In this document: in pieces, positions 1 to 8,082 of the stretch
Layout: each line of letters begins with the position of its first letter
Position numbering within the stretch: position 1 is the first letter of the stretch
Origin: Thermoplasmatota archaeon
GTDB taxonomy: Archaea; Thermoplasmatota; E2; DHVEG-1
Direction of reading: 5' to 3'
DNA length: 9,819 bases
Assembly (NCBI GenBank): GCA_018824925.1
Contig: JAHJFH010000161.1
Location: forward strand, 1-9,819
Translations under genes and position numbers: made by a program
Notes under the pieces: model-generated
Told to the model about the DNA's origin: nothing
The model's input: the letters and a program-made list of their open reading frames with translations, nothing else
Database searches by the model: none

Positions 1-224
1 ACGATCTTGTTCCAAATCACGAAATAATTTCTGATAAAGAAACAAAGGAACTTCTAAAGAAATATAATATTAAACCAGAGCAATTACCAAAACTACTTAA
101 CACCGATCCCACCGCAATTGCAATCGGTGCTCAACCAGGACAAATCGTGAAAATTACTCGAAAAAGCCCAACCGCTGAAACCGCGATTGCCTATCGTCTC
201 GTAATCGAGAGTGAAAATAGATAA
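1..224 (+). CDS. rpoH: DNA-directed RNA polymerase subunit H (Rpb5-like), 5' partial
   Basis: This is the archaeal counterpart of the C-terminal domain of eukaryotic Rpb5, a small assembly subunit of RNA polymerase at the downstream-DNA jaw. The frame reads from base 3 to the TAA at 222-224, giving 73 visible residues. The visible protein opens with DLVPNHEIIS, continues through a helix containing YNIKPEQLPKLL, and ends with the family's GAQPGQIVKITRKSPTAE segment and an AYRLVIE strand. Archaeal H subunits are about 75-85 residues long, so probably only around ten residues, including the start codon, lie before the window. The gene directly precedes rpoB, as is usual in archaea. Nothing in the visible part looks broken. 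The family call is secure from the motifs and position. Confidence 0.95.
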   Translation, partial: DLVPNHEIISDKETKELLKKYNIKPEQLPKLLNTDPTAIAIGAQPGQIVKITRKSPTAETAIAYRLVIESENR

Positions 225-263
225 GGATTATATCATACTAACATGAAGGTAGATGGTTAAATT

Positions 264-275
264 AGTCATAAATAG
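264..275 (+). promoter_or_regulatory. Possible TATA element upstream of rpoB
   Basis: The rpoH-rpoB gap (225-296) is 72 bases, far longer than the 1-2 base gaps further down the operon. It contains CATAAATA at 267-274, about 26 bases before the preferred rpoB ATG at 297. That is the usual archaeal distance from a TATA box to a transcription start, so an internal promoter giving a leaderless or nearly leaderless rpoB transcript is conceivable. A second AT-rich stretch, TTATAT at 228-233, could be an alternative. No clear purine-rich BRE is visible, and AT-rich DNA throws up such matches by chance. This is a weak inference. Confidence 0.25.
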
Positions 276-296
276 ATAGTGTGGGTGTGTTATAGA

Positions 297-3200
297 ATGA
301 GAGAACTTGTGGATGCTTTTTTTCGAGACCGAAGTTTAGTAAATCATCAACTCGCGTCATATAACGATTTTTTAGACCGCCGATTACAAAAAATTGTTGA
401 TACAACGGTCATCGGCCTTGAAGAAGAGGGCATGGAAAAGGGATATATCTATCCCGAAATTGAAGGATATAAAATAAAATTTGGGAAAATTCGTGTAAAA
501 TACCCTGAAGTAAAAGAGGCTGATGGAACCGAACGACCCTTAACTCCTATGGAAGCACGACTTCGAGATCTCACCTACGAAGCACACGTCGAACTAGAGT
601 TCATACCCATAAAAAATGAGGTTGAATATGAACCCGAAATGGTACGAATCGGTGAGCTCCCGATCATGATGAAATCTAAAAAATGTAATATATCACAAAA
701 AGTTTTAGAGGAGATACTTGACCGCCCCTTCTCAGCAGACGAATATCGAACAGAATTACAAAAAAAACAGGAAGATCCTCTCGACCCCGGTGGATATTTT
801 ATTAGTAATGGAACAGAACGGGTCTTGATCACAGTCGAAGATCTAGCACCAAACCGTGTATTAGTAGAAAAATCAAGCCGATATGGAAATGATATCGAAG
901 TCGCAAAAGTTTTTTCCCAACGAGAAGGTTACCGTGCACTTACCGTTGTCGAAAAGAAAAAAGACGGCATGTTAATGGTTTCTCTACCAACAACCTACGG
1001 ACAGATACCCTTGATCATTCTTTTAAGGGCACTTGGCATGGAAAACGATGAAGAAATAGTCGATATCATCTGTGTTGATCCAAAAATGGAGCCCTATGTT
1101 CTTGCAAACATCGAAGAATGCGCCAGAGAATACAACATCACAACTAAGGATGAAGCAATCGCATTTTTAGGGAAAAAATTCGCCGGTGGACAAGCAAAAG
1201 AATACCGAATTAAACGTGTTGAGACCATCATGGACCGTCATCTTCTAGCTCATCTTGGGAATGCCCCAGAGGACAGATTAACGAAAGCAATTTTTATGGC
1301 ACGTATGGGGATGGCCGTCTTAGAATTAGCACTCGGTAAACGAGAACCAGACGACAAAGATCACTATGCCAATAAACGTTTGAAGCTCGCGGGGGATCTC
1401 ATGGAAGATCTTTTCCGTGTTGCATTCACAGCATTATGTAAAGATCTTAAATATCAAATTGAACGAGTTCATGCAAAAGGAAAGGAAATAAAAATAAGTT
1501 CCTGCCTCCGCTCAGATGTTCTAAGTCAACGAATTCATCATGCTTTAGCAACCGGTAATTGGGTTGGTGGTCGAGCTGGTATTTCCCAACTACTCGACCG
1601 TACCAGCAATCTTGCTGTAATAAGTCATCTTCGTCGAGTAACCTCACCTCTTACTCGCTCACAACCACATTTCGAAGCACGCGATCTACATTCAACCCAA
1701 TGGGGTCGTCTCTGTCCGAATGAAACACCAGAGGGACCAAATTGTGGTCTTGTCAAAAACCTTGCTTTAGCAGTAGAAATATCAGAAGGTTTCCCAAACA
1801 AAGAACTTGAAAGTGTTCTTATAGACCTCGGTGTTAAAGATATCACAAAAGATGTCACTGGATCACGTGTATATCTTAACGGTGATCTTATTGGTATGCA
1901 ACAAAACGGAGAGGAACTTGTAAAAAAACTACGTGAACGCCGTCGAAAAGGACTTCTTAGTAATGAAATAAATGTTATGTACGATAGTGAGGGAAATGAT
2001 GTCATCGTTAACTGTGATAGTGGTCGACTCCGTCGTCCACTACTAATCGCAGAAAATGGTAAACTCGCTCTTTCAGAAAAATATCTTAAAGACCTCATGG
2101 ATAGAAAGAAAAAATGGATAGACCTTATCAACGAAGGCATTGTTGAATATATTGATGCAGAGGAAGAGGAAAACACCCTCATCGGACTTCGAGAATCTGA
2201 TATAACCAAAAATCATACCCACATGGAACTTGACCCAATGTGTATCCTTGGAATTGGTGCATCTCTTGTCCCCTATCCTGAACATAATTCATCACCCCGT
2301 ATCACCATGGGTGCAGGGATGGGTAAACAATCTCTTGGTTTTGGGGCAGCAAACTACCGAATACGGCCTGATACCCGAGGTCATTTACTCCATTATCCTC
2401 AGACACCCATTGTCCAGACTCATCCTATAAAATATATAAAATTCCATAAACGCCCAGCTGGTCAAAATTTCATCGTAGCAATTTCATCATTTCATGGTTA
2501 TAACATGGAAGATGCGATTATTTTTAGTAAAGCCGCGATTGAACGCGGTCTTGGTCGCAGTTCTTTTATGAGAACCTATAGTAGTGAAGAAAAACGATAC
2601 CCTGGCGGCCAAGAAGATCATTTTGAAATACCAAACCCTGACTGCCGTGGTGTTCGCAGTGAAGATTCCTACAACAATCTCGGAGAAGATGGCCTCATTT
2701 CACCAGAAAGCAATGTCAATGGTGGTTATGTCCTCATCGGAAAAACCTCACCCCCACGATTTCTTGAAGAACCAACTGATTTTTTAACTCCTCAGAAACG
2801 ACGTGAAACATCAGTAACTGTTCAACATGGCGAAGGGGGCATTGTAGATAAAGTCATGCTTTCAGAATCAGTCAATGGATCCCGTATGGTAAAAATAAAA
2901 GTCAGGGAACAAAGAATCCCTGAACTAGGGGATAAATTTGCTTCCAAACACGGTCAAAAAGGTGTCATCGGATATATTGTCCCTCAGGAAAACATGCCAT
3001 TTAACGAATCTGGAATGTCACCAGATATTATCATCAACCCCCATGGAATCCCCTCACGTATGACTGTTGCGCATGTTCTTGAAATGATAGGTGGAAAAGT
3101 GGGTTCATTAGAAGGACGCATGGTTGATGGCACCGCATTTAGCGGAGAACGAGAACAACATTTACGGGATGCATTACTAAAAAATGGATTTCGCCACAAC

Positions 3201-3662
3201 GGTAAAGAATTCTTTTATGATGGGATCACTGGAAAACAACTTGAATGCGAGATCTTTGTTGGTTGTATCTACTATCAAAAACTTCACCACATGGTCGCTG
3301 GAAAAATCCATGCTCGATCACGAGGACCCGTGCAAATCCTTACCCGTCAACCAACAGAAGGACGTGCGCGAGAAGGCGGTCTACGATTTGGTGAAATGGA
3401 ACGAGATTGTCTCATCGGCCATGGTGCCTCTATGGTTATCAAAGATCGGCTTCTTGATGAATCAGATATTACAGTAAAATATGTCTGTAACACCTGTGGA
3501 CATACGGTATACATCGATCGACATGGACGCTTACACTGCCCAGTATGTGGCGATAAAGCTGATATCTATCCCGTTGAGATGAGTTACGCTTTTTATCTAC
3601 TAATAAATGAGCTAAAATCATTATGTGTGGTTCCAAGAATTAAATTGGAATCTCTTGTTTAG
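297..3662 (+). CDS. rpoB: DNA-directed RNA polymerase subunit B, undivided
   Basis: This is the second-largest subunit of RNA polymerase (Rpb2/bacterial beta homologue), forming one wall of the DNA cleft and part of the active centre. With the ATG at 297 the protein has 1121 residues, normal for an unsplit archaeal B. Visible landmarks are the fork/rifampicin-region motif CPNETPEGPNCGL (473-485), the GYNMEDA motif whose E738-D739 pair matches the acidic residues near the catalytic metals, the GDKFASKHGQKG motif (878-889), and a C-terminal zinc ribbon with Cys1064, 1067, 1081 and 1084. A GTG at 279 would add six residues (MWVCYR) that do not resemble the family N-terminus; RELVDAFF... does, so ATG 297 is preferred. 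No strong SD precedes it; GGTG at 284-287 is a weak candidate. The frame is continuous, with no B'/B'' split. Its TAG stop overlaps the SD of rpoA1. Confidence 0.97.
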   Translation: MRELVDAFFRDRSLVNHQLASYNDFLDRRLQKIVDTTVIGLEEEGMEKGYIYPEIEGYKIKFGKIRVKYPEVKEADGTERPLTPMEARLRDLTYEAHVELEFIPIKNEVEYEPEMVRIGELPIMMKSKKCNISQKVLEEILDRPFSADEYRTELQKKQEDPLDPGGYFISNGTERVLITVEDLAPNRVLVEKSSRYGNDIEVAKVFSQREGYRALTVVEKKKDGMLMVSLPTTYGQIPLIILLRALGMENDEEIVDIICVDPKMEPYVLANIEECAREYNITTKDEAIAFLGKKFAGGQAKEYRIKRVETIMDRHLLAHLGNAPEDRLTKAIFMARMGMAVLELALGKREPDDKDHYANKRLKLAGDLMEDLFRVAFTALCKDLKYQIERVHAKGKEIKISSCLRSDVLSQRIHHALATGNWVGGRAGISQLLDRTSNLAVISHLRRVTSPLTRSQPHFEARDLHSTQWGRLCPNETPEGPNCGLVKNLALAVEISEGFPNKELESVLIDLGVKDITKDVTGSRVYLNGDLIGMQQNGEELVKKLRERRRKGLLSNEINVMYDSEGNDVIVNCDSGRLRRPLLIAENGKLALSEKYLKDLMDRKKKWIDLINEGIVEYIDAEEEENTLIGLRESDITKNHTHMELDPMCILGIGASLVPYPEHNSSPRITMGAGMGKQSLGFGAANYRIRPDTRGHLLHYPQTPIVQTHPIKYIKFHKRPAGQNFIVAISSFHGYNMEDAIIFSKAAIERGLGRSSFMRTYSSEEKRYPGGQEDHFEIPNPDCRGVRSEDSYNNLGEDGLISPESNVNGGYVLIGKTSPPRFLEEPTDFLTPQKRRETSVTVQHGEGGIVDKVMLSESVNGSRMVKIKVREQRIPELGDKFASKHGQKGVIGYIVPQENMPFNESGMSPDIIINPHGIPSRMTVAHVLEMIGGKVGSLEGRMVDGTAFSGEREQHLRDALLKNGFRHNGKEFFYDGITGKQLECEIFVGCIYYQKLHHMVAGKIHARSRGPVQILTRQPTEGRAREGGLRFGEMERDCLIGHGASMVIKDRLLDESDITVKYVCNTCGHTVYIDRHGRLHCPVCGDKADIYPVEMSYAFYLLINELKSLCVVPRIKLESLV

Positions 3663-3666
3663 GAGG
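3661..3666 (+). promoter_or_regulatory. Shine-Dalgarno of rpoA1 overlapping the rpoB stop
   Basis: AGGAGG lies 10 bases before the rpoA1 ATG at 3677 and begins inside the rpoB TAG stop (3660-3662). It is a textbook match to the archaeal anti-SD. Its overlap with the stop codon suggests that ribosomes ending on rpoB help initiation on rpoA1. Confidence 0.8.
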
Positions 3667-3676
3667 ATGTATAAAT

Positions 3677-6352
3677 ATGCCAGGATCCCGAAATATCACA
3701 AAACGCATTGGTGGCCTTGAATTCTCAGTGTTATCACCAAATGAAATTAGAAAAATAAGCGCTACAAAAGTCATCACTGCTGATACCTATGATGATGATG
3801 GATTTCCAATCACCATGGGACTTATGGATCAACGGTTAAGTGTTATCGAACCTGGACTTCGATGTAAAACCTGTGGATTAAAGGTAGGTAAGGATAAATG
3901 TCCTGGTCATTTTGGCCATATTGACTTAGCCATGCCTGTGGTCCATGTCGGTTTTGTAAAAACCATTCGAAATTCCCTTAGAGCAACCTGTCGTAAATGT
4001 GGACGTATTCTTTTAGCAGATAAACACCTTGAAACATACAAAGAACTCATTGATAAAAACGATAAAGAAGGCCGTGATAATGCCTATGTTTTTAAAAACA
4101 TTATTTCTGATGCTGTAAAAATCGATCAATGTCCTCGGTGTGAACACATCCCTGGAAAAATCGATTTAGACAAACCTACTTCATTCCGTGAAAATGGAAA
4201 AAAACTTACCCCAACTGAAATCAGAGAATGGCTTGAGAAAATACCAGACCAAGACCTCCCCCTCCTTGATGTTAATCGGGAATCAGCTCGACCAGAATGG
4301 ATGGTACTCACTGTTCTACCGGTTCCCCCTGTGACAGTCAGGCCATCCGTTACCCTTGAATCCGGTGAACGTTCAGAGGATGATTTGACTCATAAACTGG
4401 TCGATGTTATTCGTATAAATCAGCGACTTCAGGAAAACCGTGATGCTGGTGCACCACAATTAATTGTTGAGGATCTCTGGGAATTACTACAATATCATGT
4501 TACCACCTATCTTGATAATCAAACCTCAGGTATTCCCCCTGCACGACATCGATCTGGTCGTCCATTAAAAACACTTGCACAACGACTTAAAGGTAAAGAA
4601 GGACGATTTCGAAGCAATCTCTCCGGTAAACGTGTTAATTTTTCCGCCCGTACCGTTATTTCACCAGATCCTAACCTCAGTATTAACGAAATAGGTGTAC
4701 CAATAGAAATTGCCCGCGAACTTACCGTCCCTGTTCGAGTAACACCACATAACCTTGAATGGTGTCAAAAACTCATTGTCAACAGCGCCATACCAGAAAC
4801 AGATCCCATGCATTATCGACCCCAAGTCAACTATGTAAAAAGATTCCGTAACGGTATGGAACAACGTATTAAAATTACCGAAAAAAACGCTGAAGATGTC
4901 GCTGAAAAACTTGAACCAGGTTATGTTATTGAACGACAACTCATTGAGGGCGATATTGCGCTTTTTAACCGACAACCATCCCTCCATCGAATGTCAATGA
5001 TGGCACATCGCATCAAAGTCGTACCCTACCGATCATTTCGCTTTAATCTCTCCGTATGCCCACCCTATAACGCTGATTTTGACGGTGATGAAATGAATCT
5101 TCACCTCCTCCAAGGAGAAGAGGCAAAAGCAGAAGCCGAAATTCTTATGAAGGTACAAGAAAACATCCTTTCACCTCGATTTGGAGGTATTATCATAGGT
5201 GGTCTTCACGATCACATCTCAGGATGTTTTATCCTCACCTATCGAGAGAAACAATTCAGTCGTGAACAGACATCAAGAATACTAGCCGCTTTTAAATACG
5301 TCAATAAATTCCCACCAATACAAACTAATAAACAAGGAAATGACTTTGTCTACGGTCGAGATATTTTCAGTGTCCTACTCCCCAAAAACCTTAATATGGA
5401 ATACAAAGCAAAAGCCTGTTTCAACTGTGAGGTCTGCTCAGCTCCTGACTGCCCCAACCATGCATATGTTATTATAAAAAATGGTGTACTCAAACAGGGA
5501 ATTATCGACGAAAACAGCATCGGTTCCTTCAAAGGCCGTATCATTGAACGAATAATACGTGACCATGGTACAGACGTAGCAAGAGCATTCATTGACCAAG
5601 TCACTCTAATGGGAATATCAACCCTTACCGCCTATGGTTTTACCACCTCAATCGAAGATGAAGACATCCCAGAAGAAGCAAAACGACAAATCCAAGAAGG
5701 ATTAGACAACGCCCAGAAAAAAATAAAAAACCTAGTCCAAGCCTTTGAAAACAACCAACTCGAAGCACTCCCCGGACGCAGCCTCGAAGAAACCCTCGAA
5801 ATGGAAATCATGCGAGTCAACGGCCGCGCTCGAGACATGGCAGGAGAAATCGCTAGCCGACACCTTGGGTTAGATAACAGCGCAGTCATCATGGCAAAAT
5901 CCGGAGCTCGAGGAAGCATGCTTAACCTATCACAAATGTCTGGATGTGTCGGACAACAAGCAGTCAGAGGAGAACGAATCTCCCGAGGATACCGACACCG
6001 AACCCTCCCTCATTTCCCCAAAGGCGACCTCGGATCGAGCGCAAAAGGATTTGTTGCCAGTTGCTACAAAAGCGGTCTTAACCCCACCGAATACTTCTTC
6101 CACTCAATGGGAGGTCGAGAAGGTCTCGTTGATACCGCAGTACGAACCTCGCGATCAGGATATATGCAACGAAGATTGGTTAATGCCCTTGAAGACCTCA
6201 AGGTTGAAAGTGACGGCACCGTCCGACATACAGGAGGAGATATTATCCAATTTCTCTACGGTGAAGATGGCGTCGATCCCGCCCGCAGTTCCAACGGAAA
6301 AGCAGTGGATGTTAATCGAATAATCTATGAAATTAGCAAGGGAGCACGATAA
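3677..6352 (+). CDS. rpoA1: DNA-directed RNA polymerase subunit A' (N-terminal part of largest subunit)
   Basis: This is the N-terminal two-thirds of the archaeal largest subunit (Rpb1/beta' homologue), 891 residues, close to the family norm. The clamp-core zinc site is seen as Cys63, Cys66, Cys75 and His78 in a CPGHFGHI context. A second zinc ribbon uses Cys105, Cys108, Cys152 and Cys155. The catalytic magnesium loop NADFDGD has Asp467, Asp469 and Asp471. A further cysteine cluster lies at 581-595 (Cys581, 584, 587, 592, His595). The bridge helix begins around GGREGLVDTA (812-821) and continues through SGYMQRRLVNAL. The chain ends soon after the GEDGVDP motif, the usual archaeal A'/A'' break point, with A'' encoded 2 bases downstream. 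The start is fixed by AGGAGG ten bases upstream and by MPGSRNITKRI, which fits the family. Synonymous codon choice changes noticeably near 5640-6040. Confidence 0.97.
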   Translation: MPGSRNITKRIGGLEFSVLSPNEIRKISATKVITADTYDDDGFPITMGLMDQRLSVIEPGLRCKTCGLKVGKDKCPGHFGHIDLAMPVVHVGFVKTIRNSLRATCRKCGRILLADKHLETYKELIDKNDKEGRDNAYVFKNIISDAVKIDQCPRCEHIPGKIDLDKPTSFRENGKKLTPTEIREWLEKIPDQDLPLLDVNRESARPEWMVLTVLPVPPVTVRPSVTLESGERSEDDLTHKLVDVIRINQRLQENRDAGAPQLIVEDLWELLQYHVTTYLDNQTSGIPPARHRSGRPLKTLAQRLKGKEGRFRSNLSGKRVNFSARTVISPDPNLSINEIGVPIEIARELTVPVRVTPHNLEWCQKLIVNSAIPETDPMHYRPQVNYVKRFRNGMEQRIKITEKNAEDVAEKLEPGYVIERQLIEGDIALFNRQPSLHRMSMMAHRIKVVPYRSFRFNLSVCPPYNADFDGDEMNLHLLQGEEAKAEAEILMKVQENILSPRFGGIIIGGLHDHISGCFILTYREKQFSREQTSRILAAFKYVNKFPPIQTNKQGNDFVYGRDIFSVLLPKNLNMEYKAKACFNCEVCSAPDCPNHAYVIIKNGVLKQGIIDENSIGSFKGRIIERIIRDHGTDVARAFIDQVTLMGISTLTAYGFTTSIEDEDIPEEAKRQIQEGLDNAQKKIKNLVQAFENNQLEALPGRSLEETLEMEIMRVNGRARDMAGEIASRHLGLDNSAVIMAKSGARGSMLNLSQMSGCVGQQAVRGERISRGYRHRTLPHFPKGDLGSSAKGFVASCYKSGLNPTEYFFHSMGGREGLVDTAVRTSRSGYMQRRLVNALEDLKVESDGTVRHTGGDIIQFLYGEDGVDPARSSNGKAVDVNRIIYEISKGAR
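6338..6344 (+). promoter_or_regulatory. Shine-Dalgarno of rpoA2
   Basis: AAGGGAG sits inside the last codons of rpoA1, 10 bases before the rpoA2 ATG at 6355. It supports this ATG as the true start, and therefore supports the lysine-rich N-terminal extension being translated. Confidence 0.65.
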
Positions 6353-6354
6353 CA

Positions 6355-6540
6355 ATGCCTGCAGCCACACCCACCAAGAAAAAAACTCCAAAAACACCTC
6401 CTGCTAAAGAAGAAACAAAAAAAACAACGATAAAAACTGACACACCAACAAAAAAACCAATAAAGCCACTAACACCTCTAAAAAAAACCACGGCCAAAAA
6501 AACACCAACAAAAAAGAAAAACTCAAAAAAATCTAAAAAA
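6355..6540 (+). other. Linker-histone-like basic tail region of RpoA'' (residues 1-62)
   Basis: By hand count residues 1-62 contain 22 Lys, 15 Thr and 10 Pro but only 3 acidic residues. The unit TPTKK occurs three times (residues 5-9, 30-34 and 50-54). The composition resembles the disordered C-terminal tails of eukaryotic H1 histones and bacterial AlgP/HU-type tails. It is in frame with a clear SD and the conserved domain. DNA or RNA binding is an inference from charge only. Confidence 0.75.
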
Positions 6541-7776
6541 ATTGAACCCATTATTAAACAAGTTCCTCCACCTATTAAGGAAAAAACCGAATCAAAAGAA
6601 TATCAAAAACTACGCTCAGAAATCTACAAACACCTCAAAGACCGATTCCTTCCCATTTCTGTAATAAATGATATCATAAAAAATCTTAGTAAAAACACAG
6701 AACTACTACCAAAATTAAAAGAAATCATAGATCATGTTTGCTTTGAATATCAACAAAATCTTATAGATCCAACAGAAGCCTGTGGAATGGTCGGAGCCCA
6801 AAGTATCGGCGAACCGGGTACGCAGATGACTATGCGTACGTTCCATTACGCAGGAGTCGCTGAAATTAATGTTACCCTAGGATTACCTAGACTGATAGAA
6901 ATCGTTGATGCACGATCTATTCCATCCACACCAATGATGAACATCTACCTACGAGATGAATTCCGTGTCAACCCAGATCTAGCAAAAGAAATAGCCAATC
7001 AAATCGAAATAACCTATCTCACTGACGTCGCTGATATTGAAATGGATCTCATCAATATTATACTCTATATTAAACCCAATAAAAAAACCCTTGAGAAAAA
7101 AGGACTCACTCTCGAAGAAATACATGAAAAAATCCAAAGCATTCGAAAAATTGATGCCAAAATAGAAAAAGATGCAATAAAAATCACACTTGAAGAACCA
7201 GGGTACAAAAATCTTCAAAGCATCAACGAAACCTTAAAGAAACTTAAAATCAAAGGTATTGATGGCGTCAAACGAGTCATAATCAGAAAAGAACCAAATG
7301 AAGGATATGTTATCTATAGCGAAGGCAGTAACTTCAAAGAAGTTTTGGAAATCGATGGTGTCGATCCATATAGAACTTCTACAAACGATATCCATGCTGT
7401 CGCTCGAGAACTCGGTATCGAAGCAGCCCGTAACATGATCATACACGAAGCACATAATACCCTTTCAGAACAGGGATTGATTGTCGATCTTCGTCATATT
7501 ATGATCGTTGCTGATGTCATGACCGCTGATGGAACCGTTCGCGCTATTGGACGTCATGGTGTCAGCGGTGAAAAAAGCTCAGTGCTTTCTCGAGCCGCCT
7601 TTGAAATCACGGTCAACCATCTTCTTCTTGCCAGTCAACGAGGTGAAACAGACCGTCTTGATGGTGTCGCAGAAAACATTATCGTCGGTCAACCCGTCAA
7701 TCTCGGCACCGGTGCTGTTGAACTCACAATGGGATTTAAAAAACCCACACCAAAACCAAAAAAGAAGGGACACTAA
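6355..7776 (+). CDS. rpoA2: DNA-directed RNA polymerase subunit A'' with a Lys/Thr/Pro-rich N-terminal extension
   Basis: This is the C-terminal third of the largest subunit (Rpb1/beta' homologue), 473 residues. Archaeal A'' proteins are usually about 390-400, and the excess sits at the N-terminus. Residues 1 to about 80 form a low-complexity basic tail. The conserved fold starts near the KEYQKLRSEIY segment. The trigger-loop region follows as CGMVGAQSIGEPGTQMTMRT (143-162) and FHYAGVAEINVTLGLPRL. The C-terminal part carries the family motifs GVSGEKSSVLSRAAFE and ENIIVGQPVNLGTG, then a short Lys/Pro tail (KKPTPKPKKKGH). It completes the active site together with A'. The start is the ATG 2 bases after the rpoA1 stop, with an SD inside rpoA1; no other ATG, GTG or TTG occurs in frame between it and the conserved domain near residue 80, so the extension appears to be genuine coding sequence. 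Confidence 0.95.
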   Translation: MPAATPTKKKTPKTPPAKEETKKTTIKTDTPTKKPIKPLTPLKKTTAKKTPTKKKNSKKSKKIEPIIKQVPPPIKEKTESKEYQKLRSEIYKHLKDRFLPISVINDIIKNLSKNTELLPKLKEIIDHVCFEYQQNLIDPTEACGMVGAQSIGEPGTQMTMRTFHYAGVAEINVTLGLPRLIEIVDARSIPSTPMMNIYLRDEFRVNPDLAKEIANQIEITYLTDVADIEMDLINIILYIKPNKKTLEKKGLTLEEIHEKIQSIRKIDAKIEKDAIKITLEEPGYKNLQSINETLKKLKIKGIDGVKRVIIRKEPNEGYVIYSEGSNFKEVLEIDGVDPYRTSTNDIHAVARELGIEAARNMIIHEAHNTLSEQGLIVDLRHIMIVADVMTADGTVRAIGRHGVSGEKSSVLSRAAFEITVNHLLLASQRGETDRLDGVAENIIVGQPVNLGTGAVELTMGFKKPTPKPKKKGH

Positions 7777-7777
7777 C

Positions 7778-8080
7778 ATGGTAGATATACAAAAAGCATT
7801 AAAAGATGTAGTAAAAAAAGGTACTGTACATATTGGAGAAAAACGCACAAAAGCAGCTATCACCAACGACACAGCCAAATTAATTGTTATCGCAAAAAAT
7901 TGTGCTTACGCAAATGATCTTATTACTCATGCCACTGAAAAAAAAATTCCCACTTACACCTACTTAGGAAGTAGTGTTGAGTTAGGTACTACCTGTGGGA
8001 AGGGCTATGCTGTATCCTCATTTGCAGTGATCAATGAGGGTGACTCAAGCATCATGCATCTTATCTCAAAAAGGACCTAA
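7778..8080 (+). CDS. rpl30e: 50S ribosomal protein L30e
   Basis: This is a 100-residue protein of the L7Ae/L30e RNA-binding family, a component of the archaeal and eukaryotic large ribosomal subunit. It starts MVDIQKALKDVVKKGTVHIG, continues with TKAAITNDTAKLIVIAKNC, and carries the family signature around SSVELGTTCGKGYAVS (65-80) followed by AVINEGDS. Length and motif order match L30e rather than the longer L7Ae. The frame is open upstream into rpoA2, but the ATG at 7778 is preferred: it lies 1 base after the rpoA2 stop, 7 bases after AAGGGA (7765-7770), and gives the normal N-terminus. This position between rpoA2 and nusA is the standard archaeal arrangement. One mild oddity is CGKG where many relatives have CGKP. 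Confidence 0.94.
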   Translation: MVDIQKALKDVVKKGTVHIGEKRTKAAITNDTAKLIVIAKNCAYANDLITHATEKKIPTYTYLGSSVELGTTCGKGYAVSSFAVINEGDSSIMHLISKRT

Positions 8081-8082
8081 CA

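Noticed and set aside
243..260. Five-codon ATG frame in the rpoH-rpoB gap
   Set aside because: It is too short, and AAGGAT at 223-228 is too far upstream to serve it. Nothing supports translation.
279..296. GTG start for rpoB at 279
   Set aside because: The added MWVCYR is unlike the family N-terminus and has no clear SD; ATG 297 is favoured, though not proven.
1625..2209. Antisense open frame of 194 codons inside rpoB
   Set aside because: It is Ser/Arg-rich with no recognisable domain, lies wholly opposite a strongly conserved part of rpoB, and has the look of a codon-bias shadow.
5946..6323. Same-strand open frame of 125 codons within rpoA1
   Set aside because: It overlaps the conserved bridge-helix region of RpoA' in another frame, and its sequence matches no family I recognise. 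The codon shift in this region explains the lack of stops.
6333..6551. Antisense Phe/Val-rich frame opposite the start of rpoA2
   Set aside because: It is the complement of the lysine-rich tail (AAA/AAG read as TTT/CTT). The apparent hydrophobic protein is a by-product of A-rich coding sequence.
7529..7777. Upstream extension of the L30e frame into rpoA2
   Set aside because: L30e has a normal N-terminus and an SD at ATG 7778. The extension overlaps the conserved RpoA'' C-terminus and would give an atypical 183-residue protein.
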